A stretch of 64,000 nt of DNA from Clostridia bacterium (GCA_017464805.1 JAFTYE010000003.1:74259-138258), one strand, 5' to 3'; positions 35,748 through 45,359 are shown, numbered from the stretch's first letter. Numbers and translations are program-made. Notes: generated by a model not told the origin, from the letters alone.

Positions 35748-37361
35748 TTATCCCTCATCCGAAATCAGAAGATGGTGCACGCCGTCCAACGAATGGGTGA
35801 GGTGTGAGGTGGCCAGTGCGTCCTCGGCAAGGTCGTTTTGCGCGGCGATGGCCGCGCGGCTCTTGTGATAGCGTGCGGCAAGAGAGAAGAGTGTTTCCCC
35901 CTCCTTGGGATAGACTACGAAGATGCGGTTGCCCTCATGCTCGACCGCCGCGCTCTTGTCGGGCTCGGCACTTTCGAGAATGCGCATGCTCTTTATTTCG
36001 GCCGCGCGCAGGGCAAGTGCGATCTCCGCATCCACGGCAATGGCATTCTGTTCGATGCGTGCACGCACACCGATCAACTCACCATGGCAGTCAAAGCGAA
36101 GCTGCTCGCCACCTGTGGGGCGCAGCTCGGTCTCCACGCGGAAGGTGGTCGGAATTTCGGCAGAAAGAAGTGTTCCCGCGCCGTCTTGCCCCTCATTTGC
36201 GAAGAAGATTACAGTGGTATACAGCTTGCCGCTGACGGTGGCTCGGCCGTGCTCTACGGTCACGTTGCCGATCTCGATGCGGCCATCCGCATCCAGGATC
36301 ACGGTGGCATTTTCCGCCTCGCATTCATTTCGCGGGCGGGATGCGCTGACGGTGTAATTGCCCATCGCATTGCCCAGTGGACGGGAAAGCGATACCTGAC
36401 GGTAGCGGCAGCTCATGTCGTAGGCGGTGGAATACAGATCCCGCACGGGGTTACAGGGCTTCTTGCCCATGGCACAGGCCTCGATCTCGGCACTGACGTC
36501 AAAGCCCAGCATGCCGTTGTCCTCTCCCTCGCCCGGGATGACCGTCACGTCCGCCGAGAGAAGGCGGCCGAAGGCGGTAAAGGAAGAATTTTCGTCCGCC
36601 CCTTCAATGGCAACGAACTGCTCAAAGGGAATGCGCTCACGAACCGAGGTGGGAACACCGTCCCCCTCGGAAAGCAGGCAACGTACCCACGCCTCGCCGC
36701 GGCAAAGGCATCCGCCCGCTTGCGGGCGGCATTCGGATACCAGCAGATTACCGCCCGCCCACACGGCGCGTGCATCGGTGGCAGGGGTATCCAGGCGAAC
36801 AGTGGCGGTCAGGGGAAACTCGCCCGAGGAGCCGCAGGCCATGGTCATGCTCTCGGCACTTTCCTCCAGACGTTCAAGCGAAGTCGCATCCGCTTCACTT
36901 CCCATGCCGCGGATCTCGGGGGTGATGCATTCGCGGCGGTACAGATGCACAAGGCTGCGCAGGCGCGTCCGCAGGGAGATCTTTCTCGGGCCGCCCAGAC
37001 GGTAGGTCGTGCCCTCTGCCATGGTGTCTGCCATGGCGGTGTATTCGCCCCCCTCGGTCAGGGGACAGGAAAAGCTGTAATCTGCATTCAGCGTGACGGA
37101 GCAGAGCTTTCCCTCTGCGTCCGCATACAGAACGGTGTGTGCCACCGTGCCCGCAAACTCCGCCTTCGTACCGCTAACGTACTTGCCCGAGGGGAGCACC
37201 GCCGCGCGCACATGCAGAATTTTGCGTATCTCGGGCTGGTAGTCTGCCAGCACGTATTCTCCCCCCGCCTCGCAGGTGATTACCTCGCCGCATACGTCTC
37301 GTTCGATATAGCCCGGCTCATTTGTTCCGATGCGTTCCCTATCCAAGATTCCTTCGCTCAT
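35748..37361 (-). CDS. DUF3794 (SPOCS)/LysM protein, SipL-like spore morphogenesis protein
   Basis: 537 residues. Repeated DUF3794 modules (residues ~25-120, 170-270 and 310-430, each with a YxxEIRKILHVRA-like or CRYRQVSLSRPLG-like core) precede a C-terminal LysM domain (~residues 485-530; VVYPKEGETLFSLAARYHKS). This plan matches Clostridioides SipL, which binds SpoIVA and localises the spore coat. The ATG at 37361 follows AAGGAG; the in-frame ATG just upstream would contain that site. Supports a spore-forming host together with spoIVB. Confidence 0.85.
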   Translation of the reverse strand: MSEGILDRERIGTNEPGYIERDVCGEVITCEAGGEYVLADYQPEIRKILHVRAAVLPSGKYVSGTKAEFAGTVAHTVLYADAEGKLCSVTLNADYSFSCPLTEGGEYTAMADTMAEGTTYRLGGPRKISLRTRLRSLVHLYRRECITPEIRGMGSEADATSLERLEESAESMTMACGSSGEFPLTATVRLDTPATDARAVWAGGNLLVSECRPQAGGCLCRGEAWVRCLLSEGDGVPTSVRERIPFEQFVAIEGADENSSFTAFGRLLSADVTVIPGEGEDNGMLGFDVSAEIEACAMGKKPCNPVRDLYSTAYDMSCRYRQVSLSRPLGNAMGNYTVSASRPRNECEAENATVILDADGRIEIGNVTVEHGRATVSGKLYTTVIFFANEGQDGAGTLLSAEIPTTFRVETELRPTGGEQLRFDCHGELIGVRARIEQNAIAVDAEIALALRAAEIKSMRILESAEPDKSAAVEHEGNRIFVVYPKEGETLFSLAARYHKSRAAIAAQNDLAEDALATSHLTHSLDGVHHLLISDEG

Positions 37362-37445
37362 CTTGTACTCCTTCATAATCCCTCTGCCGCGCAGGGGAGT
37401 CTTTTTCGTTGTATTGTATGAAGGAATGTCCGTTTTTAGAACCGA

Positions 37446-37474
37446 TTGACAAAAACGCGTTCGTGTGATAAAAT
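37446..37474 (+). promoter_or_regulatory. Promoter of the LutC-like gene
   Basis: TTGACA (37446) and TAAAAT (37469), spacer 17. Confidence 0.8.
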
Positions 37475-37500
37475 ATAGTCATCAACAGGAAAGAGGTGCT

Positions 37501-38139
37501 ATGATGGCAACACCGGCAGAAGAAAGAAACCGCCGCCTGGGCGAGAGCGTGGCCGCCGCCCTGTGCGCCCGCCACTTTGATGCGCAGTATTGCGAAACGG
37601 TGAAGGAGGCCGTGGCCGCCGCCGTTCGTCTGATCCCCCAGGGGGCAAGCGTGACCTTCGGCGGCTCCATGACGATCCGCGATACGGGTCTCGTTGCCGC
37701 CTTGAAGGAGGGGAATTATCGGGTCTTTGACCGTGACGAGATCCCGCCCGCCGCGCGCACGGCCTTCGTGCACGAGCACTTTTTCTCGGACTTTTTCCTC
37801 GCCTCGGCGAACGCCGTGTCCGAGGATGGCGTGATCTATAACATGGACGGTGCGGGCAACCGTGTGGCCTCCCTGATCTATGGCCCGCGCGAGGTCATTC
37901 TGCTGGTCGGGCTGAATAAGATCGCCAAGGACGAGCAGAGTGCTGTCGCACGTGTGCGCGGCACCGCCGCCCCCATCAATGCCCAGCGATTTGATATCAC
38001 CACCCCCTGCCGCAAAACGGGTCGGTGCGCGGATTGCAAATCCACCGACTCCATCTGCTGCACCATGACCGTGATGCGCCTCTGCCGCCCCGCCGGCCGC
38101 ATCCATGTCATCCTGTTCGGGGAAAGCTACGGCTATTAA
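37501..38139 (+). CDS. LutC/YkgG-family (LUD domain) protein
   Basis: 212 residues. LUD domain with TFGGSMTIRDTGL near residue 55, NAVSEDGVIYNMDGAGNRVA, and LLVGLNKIA. A C-terminal Cys cluster CRKTGRCADCKSTDSICC is an extra feature common in Clostridia versions and could bind a metal or Fe-S cluster. LutC proteins act in lactate oxidation with LutA and LutB, which are absent here, so the role is uncertain. Adjacent ATGs at 37501 and 37504 both fit the AGAGG site. Confidence 0.85.
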   Translation: MMATPAEERNRRLGESVAAALCARHFDAQYCETVKEAVAAAVRLIPQGASVTFGGSMTIRDTGLVAALKEGNYRVFDRDEIPPAARTAFVHEHFFSDFFLASANAVSEDGVIYNMDGAGNRVASLIYGPREVILLVGLNKIAKDEQSAVARVRGTAAPINAQRFDITTPCRKTGRCADCKSTDSICCTMTVMRLCRPAGRIHVILFGESYGY

Positions 38140-38142
38140 GCA

Positions 38143-38186
38143 AAAGAGGAAAAAGCAGAAGCATACGCTTCTGCTTTTTCCTCTTT
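38143..38186. terminator. Bidirectional terminator between LutC-like gene and hprK
   Basis: Twenty perfect pairs (AAAGAGGAAAAAGCAGAAGC and its inverse) around a four-base loop. Confidence 0.9.
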
Positions 38187-39168
38187 ATTCTTTGTTGGGA
38201 AGCGGCGTGCCGTCAGGGGCAAGGCCCATCTGGCTCATCAGACGGCGGTTGAATTCCTCTGCCGTGTTGTAGCCCATCTTCTTCTGGCGGTGGTTCATCG
38301 CCGCGATCTCCAGTACCACAGCCACGTTACGGCCGGGGCAAACGGGAACGGTGATGCAGGGCACCTCCACGCCAAGGATCTCGGTCGTTTCATTGTCAAG
38401 ACCGAGGCGATCGTACATCTTGCCCTGCTCCCAGTGCTCCAGATTGACCACCAGCTCGATGCGCGCGGTGTTCTCGACCGCACCCATACCAAACAGACGG
38501 CGCACGTCCACGATCCCGATACCGCGAAGCTCCACGTAATGACGAATGATTTCGGGTGCCTCGCCGACCAGGGTCTTGGAGGAGACGCGCTTGATCTCCA
38601 CCGCGTCGTCCGCAATCAGACGGTGGCCGCGCTTGAGCAGCTCAATGGCGGTCTCGCTTTTGCCGATGCCGCTGTCACCGAGGAGCAAAAGTCCCTCGCC
38701 ATATACGTTCACCAGCACACCGTGCCGCGTGATGCGGGGGGCAAGTGCCACGTTCAGGTAGGCGATCAGGGAGGCCATGAAGCCGCTGGTCTTGCGCTCG
38801 GTGCGAAGTAGCGGCACACCGTGGCGACGCGCGGGCTCGATCATCTCATCCCCTACCTCCATGCCGGAGGTCACGATCACGCCGGCAGGATGCGCGGCGA
38901 AAAAACGATCCAAACGGATCGCCCGCTCTCCTTCGTCCAAGCTTTTCAGATACAGATACTCCGCCTTGCCGATGAGCTCCAGCCGAACCTTCTCGAAATG
39001 ATCGAAAAAGCCCGCCAGCGGCAGTCCGGGACGGTTGACCTGCTTGGAGGAGATGAGAATATTTTCCGCCGCATCCGGCAGATAGATCGCCTCCAGCCCA
39101 TTCTCCTTGATGACGACAGACAGCGGGACGCTGTATATGTCCTCTTGTACTTTATCGAAGTCTTCCAT
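38185..39168 (-). CDS. hprK: HPr kinase/phosphorylase
   Basis: 327 residues, close to the normal length. The N-terminal DRTGG-like domain is followed by the kinase domain with P-loop GDSGIGKSE near residue 157, the capping-helix segment EIIRHYVELRGIGIVDVRRLFG and the C-terminal NRRLM signature. It phosphorylates Ser46 of HPr and so sets carbon catabolite repression in Firmicutes. Own promoter upstream; GAGG before the ATG. Confidence 0.96.
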   Translation of the reverse strand: MEDFDKVQEDIYSVPLSVVIKENGLEAIYLPDAAENILISSKQVNRPGLPLAGFFDHFEKVRLELIGKAEYLYLKSLDEGERAIRLDRFFAAHPAGVIVTSGMEVGDEMIEPARRHGVPLLRTERKTSGFMASLIAYLNVALAPRITRHGVLVNVYGEGLLLLGDSGIGKSETAIELLKRGHRLIADDAVEIKRVSSKTLVGEAPEIIRHYVELRGIGIVDVRRLFGMGAVENTARIELVVNLEHWEQGKMYDRLGLDNETTEILGVEVPCITVPVCPGRNVAVVLEIAAMNHRQKKMGYNTAEEFNRRLMSQMGLAPDGTPLPNKE

Positions 39169-39196
39169 GGCGTACCTCGTTTCTCTTTTTTTCTTT

Positions 39197-39225
39197 ATTA
39201 TATAGGAAAGCGGGAAAAAAGTAAA
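39197..39225 (-). promoter_or_regulatory. Promoter of hprK
   Basis: Minus-strand TTTACT (39220-39225) and TATAAT (39197-39202), spacer 17. Confidence 0.6.
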
Positions 39226-39315
39226 GAGAAAACCGAAAAAACCGCGCCCTATTCACAAAAAAGTCATATTGTTTTGCTACAATGGTACAAACGACCCCAT
39301 AAAGGAGCCTTTTTT

Positions 39316-40245
39316 ATGCGCACGAGCGTAAAACGAATTCTGATTTGTATTTTGATCCTTTCCTTTGCCCTGTCTCTGTCCTCTTGCTCGAAATACCGTG
39401 TGGAAATGTCAAACAGCCGCCAGTCCGAGGCGATGCTGACGGTGGGCGGCGAGACGGTGGCCTTTGAGGTGGTGGATTTCTTCTACCACGCGCGGCTGGA
39501 CGCTTACCCCGACGAGCCATTTGAGGATCGTATGACGTGGGTAGAGGCCAGCATTTGCGAGCTGTATGCCATCTTTGCCGTGGCCGCCGAGCGGAATATT
39601 GATCCCTATGGCGATACGGTGGAGGCCATGCTGGAGGATTATGTCAAGGAAATGATTGATTCCTATCCCACCCGCCGCGATTATATCGACGACATCACCG
39701 CCATTCATATGACCGATGCGACCTGCCGTCTGCTGCTGCGGGCCTCGATCTGTGAGGGGGTGCTTTCCTCCCTAACCGATATCGACGAGCAAACGCTTCG
39801 TACCTTTGCCGCGCAGGATGACGTGTTGCGCGTTCTCACCATGCAGTTGAGCTTTGACACCCAGCGCACCTGGGCAGAGGGCCGCATGGGGGAGATTCTT
39901 GAAAAGCTTGGGGACGGTGAGGACTTTCTTACGGTGGCCCGCGAGCTTGCCACCTCCGAAAGTGAGCATACCTATATCACCGTGCGGCAATGGTACCGTC
40001 TGTGCGGGGATGCCGCTCTCGCTCCCGCCGTGGGCGTGATGTCCGATCCGCTTTGGGAAAGCGATACCGTCCTTTTGATGAAGGTGGTCGAAAAGGATCT
40101 TGACTTTATTGCCGAGCATCCTGCCAATATTCTCGACAGTTATCTCGAATACCTGATCGAGGGGAAGACCGACAGCCTGCAAGAGGGCCTTGAAAAAACC
40201 GATGCCTATTCCGCATTGACGGAGGAAAACTTCGTTGACGGCTGA
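39316..40245 (+). CDS. PrsA/SurA-like lipoprotein, degenerate or no PPIase domain
   Basis: 309 residues. Signal peptide with lipobox LSSC (Cys about residue 25), then a helical SurA-like region (VDFFYHARLDAYPDEPFEDR onwards). Where PrsA has its parvulin domain, the segment LRVLTMQLSFDT to DFLTVARELATSESE keeps the outline but lacks the usual HILV and GxHII signatures. It could be a foldase of the outer membrane face or simply a chaperone. AAGGAG precedes the ATG. It overlaps the next gene by eleven bases. Confidence 0.75.
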   Translation: MRTSVKRILICILILSFALSLSSCSKYRVEMSNSRQSEAMLTVGGETVAFEVVDFFYHARLDAYPDEPFEDRMTWVEASICELYAIFAVAAERNIDPYGDTVEAMLEDYVKEMIDSYPTRRDYIDDITAIHMTDATCRLLLRASICEGVLSSLTDIDEQTLRTFAAQDDVLRVLTMQLSFDTQRTWAEGRMGEILEKLGDGEDFLTVARELATSESEHTYITVRQWYRLCGDAALAPAVGVMSDPLWESDTVLLMKVVEKDLDFIAEHPANILDSYLEYLIEGKTDSLQEGLEKTDAYSALTEENFVDG

Positions 40246-41026
40246 TTTCCTTCTCCCCGCAACCGACCATATGGATTGCGCGTGCGCGATCTTCGATGCG
40301 CGCGGTCCCGTGCTCGTCAGCCCCTCTTATCGCGCCTATTTCGGGGAGGGCTTTGCACCACCCATTGAAATAGGAGATACCCTGCCGCACCATTTTTCCG
40401 ATCCCTTTTGTTATGGCGCGTTGCGCCGTGACTTCATTCTGGCAGACAAGGGCTACAGCTTGTTTACCGCCATGCTTTATCGGGAAGGTGACAGCGAACG
40501 GCAGCTTGACACGCGCCTTTGTCGGGCGGATGCCACCTTCGGATACCTGTTGCTCCTTTCAGAGGAAGGGGGTAGAGGGATGCCCTGCAAAATCATGGAT
40601 CTGTTCGATACGGTCTGCGACCTCCTTCGGGAGCACGTATCCTCTGCCGTTCGGGTCACCACGCCGCTGTACAACGTGACCACGATCCTTGCGGATCGCT
40701 TGGCCCTTGCGGCGGTGTTGGGGCTGATCGTGCCGGATCTGTTAAAACGGGATGAGATCGAGGTATTTCTCAAGCAATCGGATATAGACAGCCTTGCCAT
40801 CGGCATCTTGGGTTGCGGGGAGGCGATCTCTCCGTTTGTCCGCACGCTGGCATGCCGTTTTGCCGCAGCAGGCGGGTTCTTGCTGAATTTTTCGGAGGAC
40901 GGTGCGATTTTCACCTTCCGCCGTTGCGAGTCGACGGTGCATGTGCTGTACGCCGGCGCAGGCGAACGGGAAGAGCCGGCTTGTCTGCGTATCGCGCTCC
41001 TTTTGCGAGGATGGCAAAAACCGTAA
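40235..41026 (+). CDS. Unknown cytoplasmic protein, coupled to the PrsA-like gene
   Basis: 263 residues, not recognised. A TTG start at 40235 is supported by GGAGG nine bases upstream and the eleven-base overlap. No membrane segment or signal. The N-terminal half (SPSYRAYFGEGF and later DLFDTVCDLLREHV) has a PAS/sensor-like look and the second half contains repeated Cys and Leu-rich helices, but no histidine-kinase ATP motifs are seen. The overlap suggests it is made together with the lipoprotein. Confidence 0.7.
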   Translation: MTADFLLPATDHMDCACAIFDARGPVLVSPSYRAYFGEGFAPPIEIGDTLPHHFSDPFCYGALRRDFILADKGYSLFTAMLYREGDSERQLDTRLCRADATFGYLLLLSEEGGRGMPCKIMDLFDTVCDLLREHVSSAVRVTTPLYNVTTILADRLALAAVLGLIVPDLLKRDEIEVFLKQSDIDSLAIGILGCGEAISPFVRTLACRFAAAGGFLLNFSEDGAIFTFRRCESTVHVLYAGAGEREEPACLRIALLLRGWQKP

Positions 41027-41072
41027 AAAGGCACCCCGTGTGTCGCAAATGCGACACACGGGGTGCCTTTTT
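41025..41072. terminator. Bidirectional terminator between the unknown gene and the oxidoreductase
   Basis: A 23-pair perfect stem with a two-base centre and A/T ends. Confidence 0.9.
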
Positions 41073-42039
41073 AGAAGAAAACACCGACTTTTTTGCGGAT
41101 TTCATCCATGATACGGACAGTGTCAAGTGACACTTGCCGCCATTGGTGGGCTATCTCGCCTTGCTCGATCAGGGCGGCGAAGGCCGTCAGCTCGTACAGC
41201 ATGTTGTTTCCGGCGGGTAGGTGGGGAAGTGGCTCTGCTTCACCTACGCGCGGGTGGAAGGTGAGCGCGCGCGGCGCGTTCGGCTGCAGAAAGGATAGAG
41301 CCCCGTTCTCGCCGTATATGATCGAGGGAGAGACCCCCTCGTGAATTTTGGAATAGGTTAGCGTAGCAGTGAAATCGCCGTAGTCAAGGATCGCCTCGCC
41401 GCATCCCTCAAAGCCGTTTTCAAGAAAGACTGAGCGGGCCTCCACCCCACGGGGCATGCCGAACAGGGCGGCCGCGAGCGAGGCCGTGTATACACCGATG
41501 TCCAAAAGTGCGGCGTTGTGATAGGAAGGATTAAAAGCACGCAGGATCTCCCCGCGCAAAAAGGCGTCGTAACGGGAGGAATATTGACAATAGACCAGCT
41601 TTGTCTGTCGCACTCGACCGATGCGGGGCAGATTATCGGTAAGTATCCCGAAAAACGGATCGTGCAGGGGGCGCATGGCCTCCAGCAACACCACTCCGCA
41701 CTCGTCCGCCGCCTCGTACATGCGCAAAGCGTCTGCTTCACAGGTGGCAATCGGCTTTTCGCACAGCACGTGCTTGCCCGCACGCGCGGCGGCGATCGCA
41801 CCCGCCGCATGCAGGCAGTTCGGGGTGGCGATGTAGACTGCGTCGATGTCCGAGGAAAGGAAGGCCGCCTCGTCCGTGAAAACGACCTGTATCTCATTTT
41901 GAGATGCAAATTCCGCACCTCGGGAGGCATCACGGGACAGGATCGCGGCCGCACAGAAGGCATGTGTGTGTCGCAAAGCGTCACATAACTGGGCACTGAT
42001 CTTTCCCGTGCCAACGATACCGAGACGAATAGGCTTCAT
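41071..42039 (-). CDS. Gfo/Idh/MocA-family oxidoreductase
   Basis: 322 residues. NAD(P)-binding IRLGIVGTGKIS at the N-terminus, the CEKPI motif (GKHVLCEKPIATCEADALRM) near residue 90 with the catalytic Lys, and a C-terminal alpha/beta substrate domain. Family members oxidise or reduce sugars, inositol or biliverdin-like compounds. The ATG at 42039 is five bases after the methyltransferase stop, in a run of four minus-strand genes. Confidence 0.9.
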   Translation of the reverse strand: MKPIRLGIVGTGKISAQLCDALRHTHAFCAAAILSRDASRGAEFASQNEIQVVFTDEAAFLSSDIDAVYIATPNCLHAAGAIAAARAGKHVLCEKPIATCEADALRMYEAADECGVVLLEAMRPLHDPFFGILTDNLPRIGRVRQTKLVYCQYSSRYDAFLRGEILRAFNPSYHNAALLDIGVYTASLAAALFGMPRGVEARSVFLENGFEGCGEAILDYGDFTATLTYSKIHEGVSPSIIYGENGALSFLQPNAPRALTFHPRVGEAEPLPHLPAGNNMLYELTAFAALIEQGEIAHQWRQVSLDTVRIMDEIRKKVGVFF

Positions 42040-42043
42040 ATCA

Positions 42044-43171
42044 TCACTTCCGATTGGGATTTTTGAAATATTGGTAGTAGTAGCAGGGAAGCATGCCGTT
42101 GTAGAGCTTGCGTACCTTGTCGGCACGTTGTCCGTAAAACCGCTCAAAGCCGCCATGCGAGGTGATCACGTACACCTGCCAGGGGGCAAGCGAACGGAAA
42201 TGCTCACCGAGCTCGCGGTACAGCCGTTCCACTTCGGCGGGGGTCATCAGCCGCTCGCCGTACGGGGGATTGGTCACGATCGTGCCCCGTCGTCCCAGCG
42301 CGCTGATCTTCCTTGCGTCTGCCCGAAAGGCATGCACGGTGTCCGCAACCCCCGCCAGGCGCGCATTCTGCGCCGCAAGGGCCACAGCCCCCTCGTCGAT
42401 ATCGCTGGCAAAGGCCTCGAATTTGTCAAGAATTTCGTTCTCCCGTGCCTCTTCCCGTGCCAGACGGAAAAGCGAAAGCGGAATGGCGGGAAAGGCCTCC
42501 GCTGCAAAGTGGCGGTTCCTGCCCGGGGCAATGTTGCGGTGAAGCATCGCCGCCTCGATGGCGATGGTGCCCGATCCGCACAGGGGATCCCAGAACAGTA
42601 CGTCCTCGCGCGGACGGGAAATGGCTGCCATCGCAGCAGCCAGCGTCTCGCGGATCGGGGCTCCGCCCGACTCCGCGCGGTAGCCGCGCTTGTGCAGGGG
42701 TGCACCCGAGGTGTCGATCATGAGGTGAGCACGATTTTTGAAGATGAAAAATTCGATCTGATACTTTACACCCGTTTCCTCGAACCAGGAAATGCCGTAG
42801 ATCGAGGATAGGCGGGTCACGATCGCCTTCTTGACGATCTTCTGACAGTCGGGCACCGAGAACAAGATGCTGCCGATGGCGTGTCCCTTGACGGGAAAGG
42901 CGTCGGTCTTGCCGACAAATATCTCCCACGGCAACACACGGGTCCCCTCAAACAGCTCATCAAAGCTCTCGCACGGAAAAGAACCGAGCAGAATATATAC
43001 GCGTTCGGCGTAGCGCAGGTTCACGTTGGTCAGTGCCACGGCCTCCTCGTCGCCCGCAAAGGTGATGCGGCCGTCCATTGTTTCCACGCGATCGTAGCCG
43101 AGTGCCTCGATCTCCTCGCCAAGCAGGTGTTCAAGACCGAACAGACAGGTAGCAACCAGTGTCAGCTTCAT
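42044..43171 (-). CDS. THUMP-domain class I RNA methyltransferase (RlmL/YpsC-like)
   Basis: 375 residues. N-terminal THUMP region (residues ~45-150), then a Rossmann methyltransferase with LFWDPLCGSGTIAIEAAM near residue 195 and the N6/N2-type catalytic TNPPYGERL near residue 300. Related enzymes form m2G2445 in 23S rRNA. The start is four bases inside the end of the phosphodiesterase gene. Confidence 0.94.
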   Translation of the reverse strand: MKLTLVATCLFGLEHLLGEEIEALGYDRVETMDGRITFAGDEEAVALTNVNLRYAERVYILLGSFPCESFDELFEGTRVLPWEIFVGKTDAFPVKGHAIGSILFSVPDCQKIVKKAIVTRLSSIYGISWFEETGVKYQIEFFIFKNRAHLMIDTSGAPLHKRGYRAESGGAPIRETLAAAMAAISRPREDVLFWDPLCGSGTIAIEAAMLHRNIAPGRNRHFAAEAFPAIPLSLFRLAREEARENEILDKFEAFASDIDEGAVALAAQNARLAGVADTVHAFRADARKISALGRRGTIVTNPPYGERLMTPAEVERLYRELGEHFRSLAPWQVYVITSHGGFERFYGQRADKVRKLYNGMLPCYYYQYFKNPNRK

Positions 43172-44010
43172 GCGTCTTTCCCCTTTTCGGGCAGATAGCC
43201 CTCAAAAATGATGCAGTTGAAGCGACCGCGGCAGGCAAGCTCCTGCGCGAGGCTCTTGACCGTCCAGGCGGCAGAATGGCCGCCAAGCACACGGGTAGCC
43301 AAAAAGAAGGGAAAATAGCGGCTGTATCGGTGATCAAAGGCGATAAAATCCGGTTTTGTCAGGAAGTTGGTGAACAGGGATTGCATAATGAAGCCGTTTG
43401 CGTTCCGATGGCGCGGATCGCGGAAGAAATGCGAGGAAAGCTGACCGCGCACCCACGCGGGGCGGTTTTCGCGGAACCAGCGCACCACATAAGGGGAAAA
43501 GGACTCCACGCAAAAGGGACCGTCGTAGGCGTCAAGCAGGGCGGACGCGCCCTCGCAAACATGGGTAATATTCCGCTCACCCTTGATCTCCACCAACAGC
43601 ATCACGCGGCCGTTCACTGTCGCCAGCACCTCGGCAAAGGTGGGGATGGTGTGGGCTTCCTTGCCGCACAGGGGCATCTTCGAAAGCTCCTCTGCCGTGT
43701 AGTCCGAGAGCTTGCCGTCCACCCCGCACACGCGCGTAAGGGTCGCATCGTGAAAGACCATCGGCACGCCGTCACGTGACAGCTGCACGTCCAGCTCGAT
43801 GTCGTAGCCCGCACGGCAGGCCGCCTCGAAGGCGGCCTGCGAGTTTTCGGGCAGGTTTTCGTCGTGCAGACCGCGGTGGGCATAACAGCCCTGCATAAAG
43901 CGTGCGGCTTCCGCGCGGCGTGGCCCCGGCTTGACCGCGAACACATACAGGACGAAAAGGACGGCCAAAACCGCCTCAAGGATCAGCAAAAAAATCACAA
44001 AAGGGGGCAT
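43168..44010 (-). CDS. Membrane-anchored glycerophosphodiester phosphodiesterase
   Basis: 280 residues. One N-terminal membrane helix (residues ~4-25) followed by a GDPD TIM barrel: YAHRGLHDENLPENS with the HR catalytic pair, DIELDVQLSRDGVPMVFHD with the metal-binding E and D and the second catalytic His, and LLVEIKG. It hydrolyses deacylated phospholipids or lipoteichoic acid glycerophosphate at the outer membrane face. The ATG at 44010 has a GAGAGAG purine tract upstream. Confidence 0.92.
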   Translation of the reverse strand: MPPFVIFLLILEAVLAVLFVLYVFAVKPGPRRAEAARFMQGCYAHRGLHDENLPENSQAAFEAACRAGYDIELDVQLSRDGVPMVFHDATLTRVCGVDGKLSDYTAEELSKMPLCGKEAHTIPTFAEVLATVNGRVMLLVEIKGERNITHVCEGASALLDAYDGPFCVESFSPYVVRWFRENRPAWVRGQLSSHFFRDPRHRNANGFIMQSLFTNFLTKPDFIAFDHRYSRYFPFFLATRVLGGHSAAWTVKSLAQELACRGRFNCIIFEGYLPEKGKDA

Positions 44011-44045
44011 ACATCTCTCTCTTTTCTTTACTTTAATGGGCAAAT

Positions 44046-44067
44046 CGGGTGCGCTGAGGCGCACCCG
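44046..44067 (-). terminator. Hairpin after the MFS gene
   Basis: CGGGTGCGC and GCGCACCCG with a four-base loop; on the minus strand it is followed by ATTTG, a weak T stretch. Confidence 0.5.
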
Positions 44068-44084
44068 AGCCATATTATAGGGGA

Positions 44085-45359
44085 TCAGTCGTCAGCGTCA
44101 AGAGCTTCAAGACCCTTTTTGGCCGCGGGACGGGAGTCACCGTGACGGACGAAGAACATGGTTACAAAGGCCGCGGCACACGCGATCGACGCGTAGGGGA
44201 ACAGGACATTTCGCATGCCGAACTCGTCCATGAGGAAGCCCGACAGCACGGGGGTCACGATCTGTGCCGCCATCGAAGCGGTGTAGTAGAAGCCGGTGTA
44301 CTTGCCGACATCACCACCCTTGGCCAGCTCCACGACCATGGGGAAGGAGTTGACGTTGATGGTCGCCCACGCAATGCCCGCGAGTGCGAAGAAGAAGGTC
44401 ATGAATAGGGGAGAGGAGCCGGGGGATACGAAATACGCACCGCCAAACGCTACCGTCAGCATCGCCACGCCTGCTAAAATGGTCTTTTTACGGCCGATGC
44501 GCGAGGCAACCAGACCCACGGGAATGTAGGCCACGATGGCCGCACCCTGTGCAATCAGGAGCGTGGTGGCGTAGTTGACGTGCAGAACGTCGGTCGCATA
44601 AACGGAATACTTGGAGGTTACGGCGTTATAGCCGATATACCAAAGGGCAACCGAGGCAAGGATCAGGAGCAACGAAACGAGCTGAGAGCGGGTCAGCTTG
44701 CCGCCCACCTCGGTGCGCTCCTCGGCTTCGGTGTCGCCGATTTTTGCCGTTTCTTCTTCCATTTCCTTTGCCCATTTCGGCTCCTTCACGGTCAGAAGAA
44801 AAACGATAAGACCTGCCAGCATGACACCCACGACCGCATAGATATAAGCGGAGAAATCGGTCTTGCCCTCGGTGCTGGTTTTGAATACGGTGGCAAAGAG
44901 CAGGATGATGATGCCACCCGCTGTGCCCATGAGGTTAATGATCGCGTTGCCCTTGGAGCGCAAGGGCTTGACGGTCACGTCAGGCATGAGCGCGACCGCG
45001 GGGGAGCGGAAGGTTGCCATGGAAAGCAGACAGCAGAGCAACAGAATAACGAATACCGTCAAGCTCTGCGCGTGGCCGAGGATGACGAAGAACACCGATG
45101 CCGCCAGCGTGCCGAAGAAAACGTAAGGGGTGCGGCGGCCGAAGCGGGTGCTCGTGCGGTCGGGCAGGTTGCCGAAGATGGGGAGCAGGAACACGGCAAA
45201 AATGTTGTCCAGCGCCATGATCATGCCCGAATATCCCTGCTGCATTTCAAATTTGTTGGTCAGGATCAGGGGAACGATGGTGTCGTAGGCCTGCCAAAAG
45301 GCGGATATGACGAAGAAACCAAAGCCCACGAGAATGGTGCGTTTGTAGTTCAGCTTCAT
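44085..45359 (-). CDS. MFS transporter, sugar (SLC45/GPH-like) type
   Basis: 424 residues, twelve predicted membrane helices with a charged central loop (residues ~200-225). The loop 2-3 motif NLPDRTSTRFGRRTPYVFFG is the signature of the SLC45/glycoside-cation symporter group, and SRIGRKKT repeats in the second half. Likely imports oligosaccharides or glycosides; the substrate is not readable. The ATG at 45359 follows GGAGG; an in-frame TTG lies in that site. Confidence 0.9.
   Translation of the reverse strand: MKLNYKRTILVGFGFFVISAFWQAYDTIVPLILTNKFEMQQGYSGMIMALDNIFAVFLLPIFGNLPDRTSTRFGRRTPYVFFGTLAASVFFVILGHAQSLTVFVILLLCCLLSMATFRSPAVALMPDVTVKPLRSKGNAIINLMGTAGGIIILLFATVFKTSTEGKTDFSAYIYAVVGVMLAGLIVFLLTVKEPKWAKEMEEETAKIGDTEAEERTEVGGKLTRSQLVSLLLILASVALWYIGYNAVTSKYSVYATDVLHVNYATTLLIAQGAAIVAYIPVGLVASRIGRKKTILAGVAMLTVAFGGAYFVSPGSSPLFMTFFFALAGIAWATINVNSFPMVVELAKGGDVGKYTGFYYTASMAAQIVTPVLSGFLMDEFGMRNVLFPYASIACAAAFVTMFFVRHGDSRPAAKKGLEALDADD

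Noticed and set aside
35838-37421. A 527-codon plus-strand frame opposite the SipL-like gene
   Set aside because: The minus strand has DUF3794 modules and a LysM domain; the plus frame has neither domain nor ribosome site.
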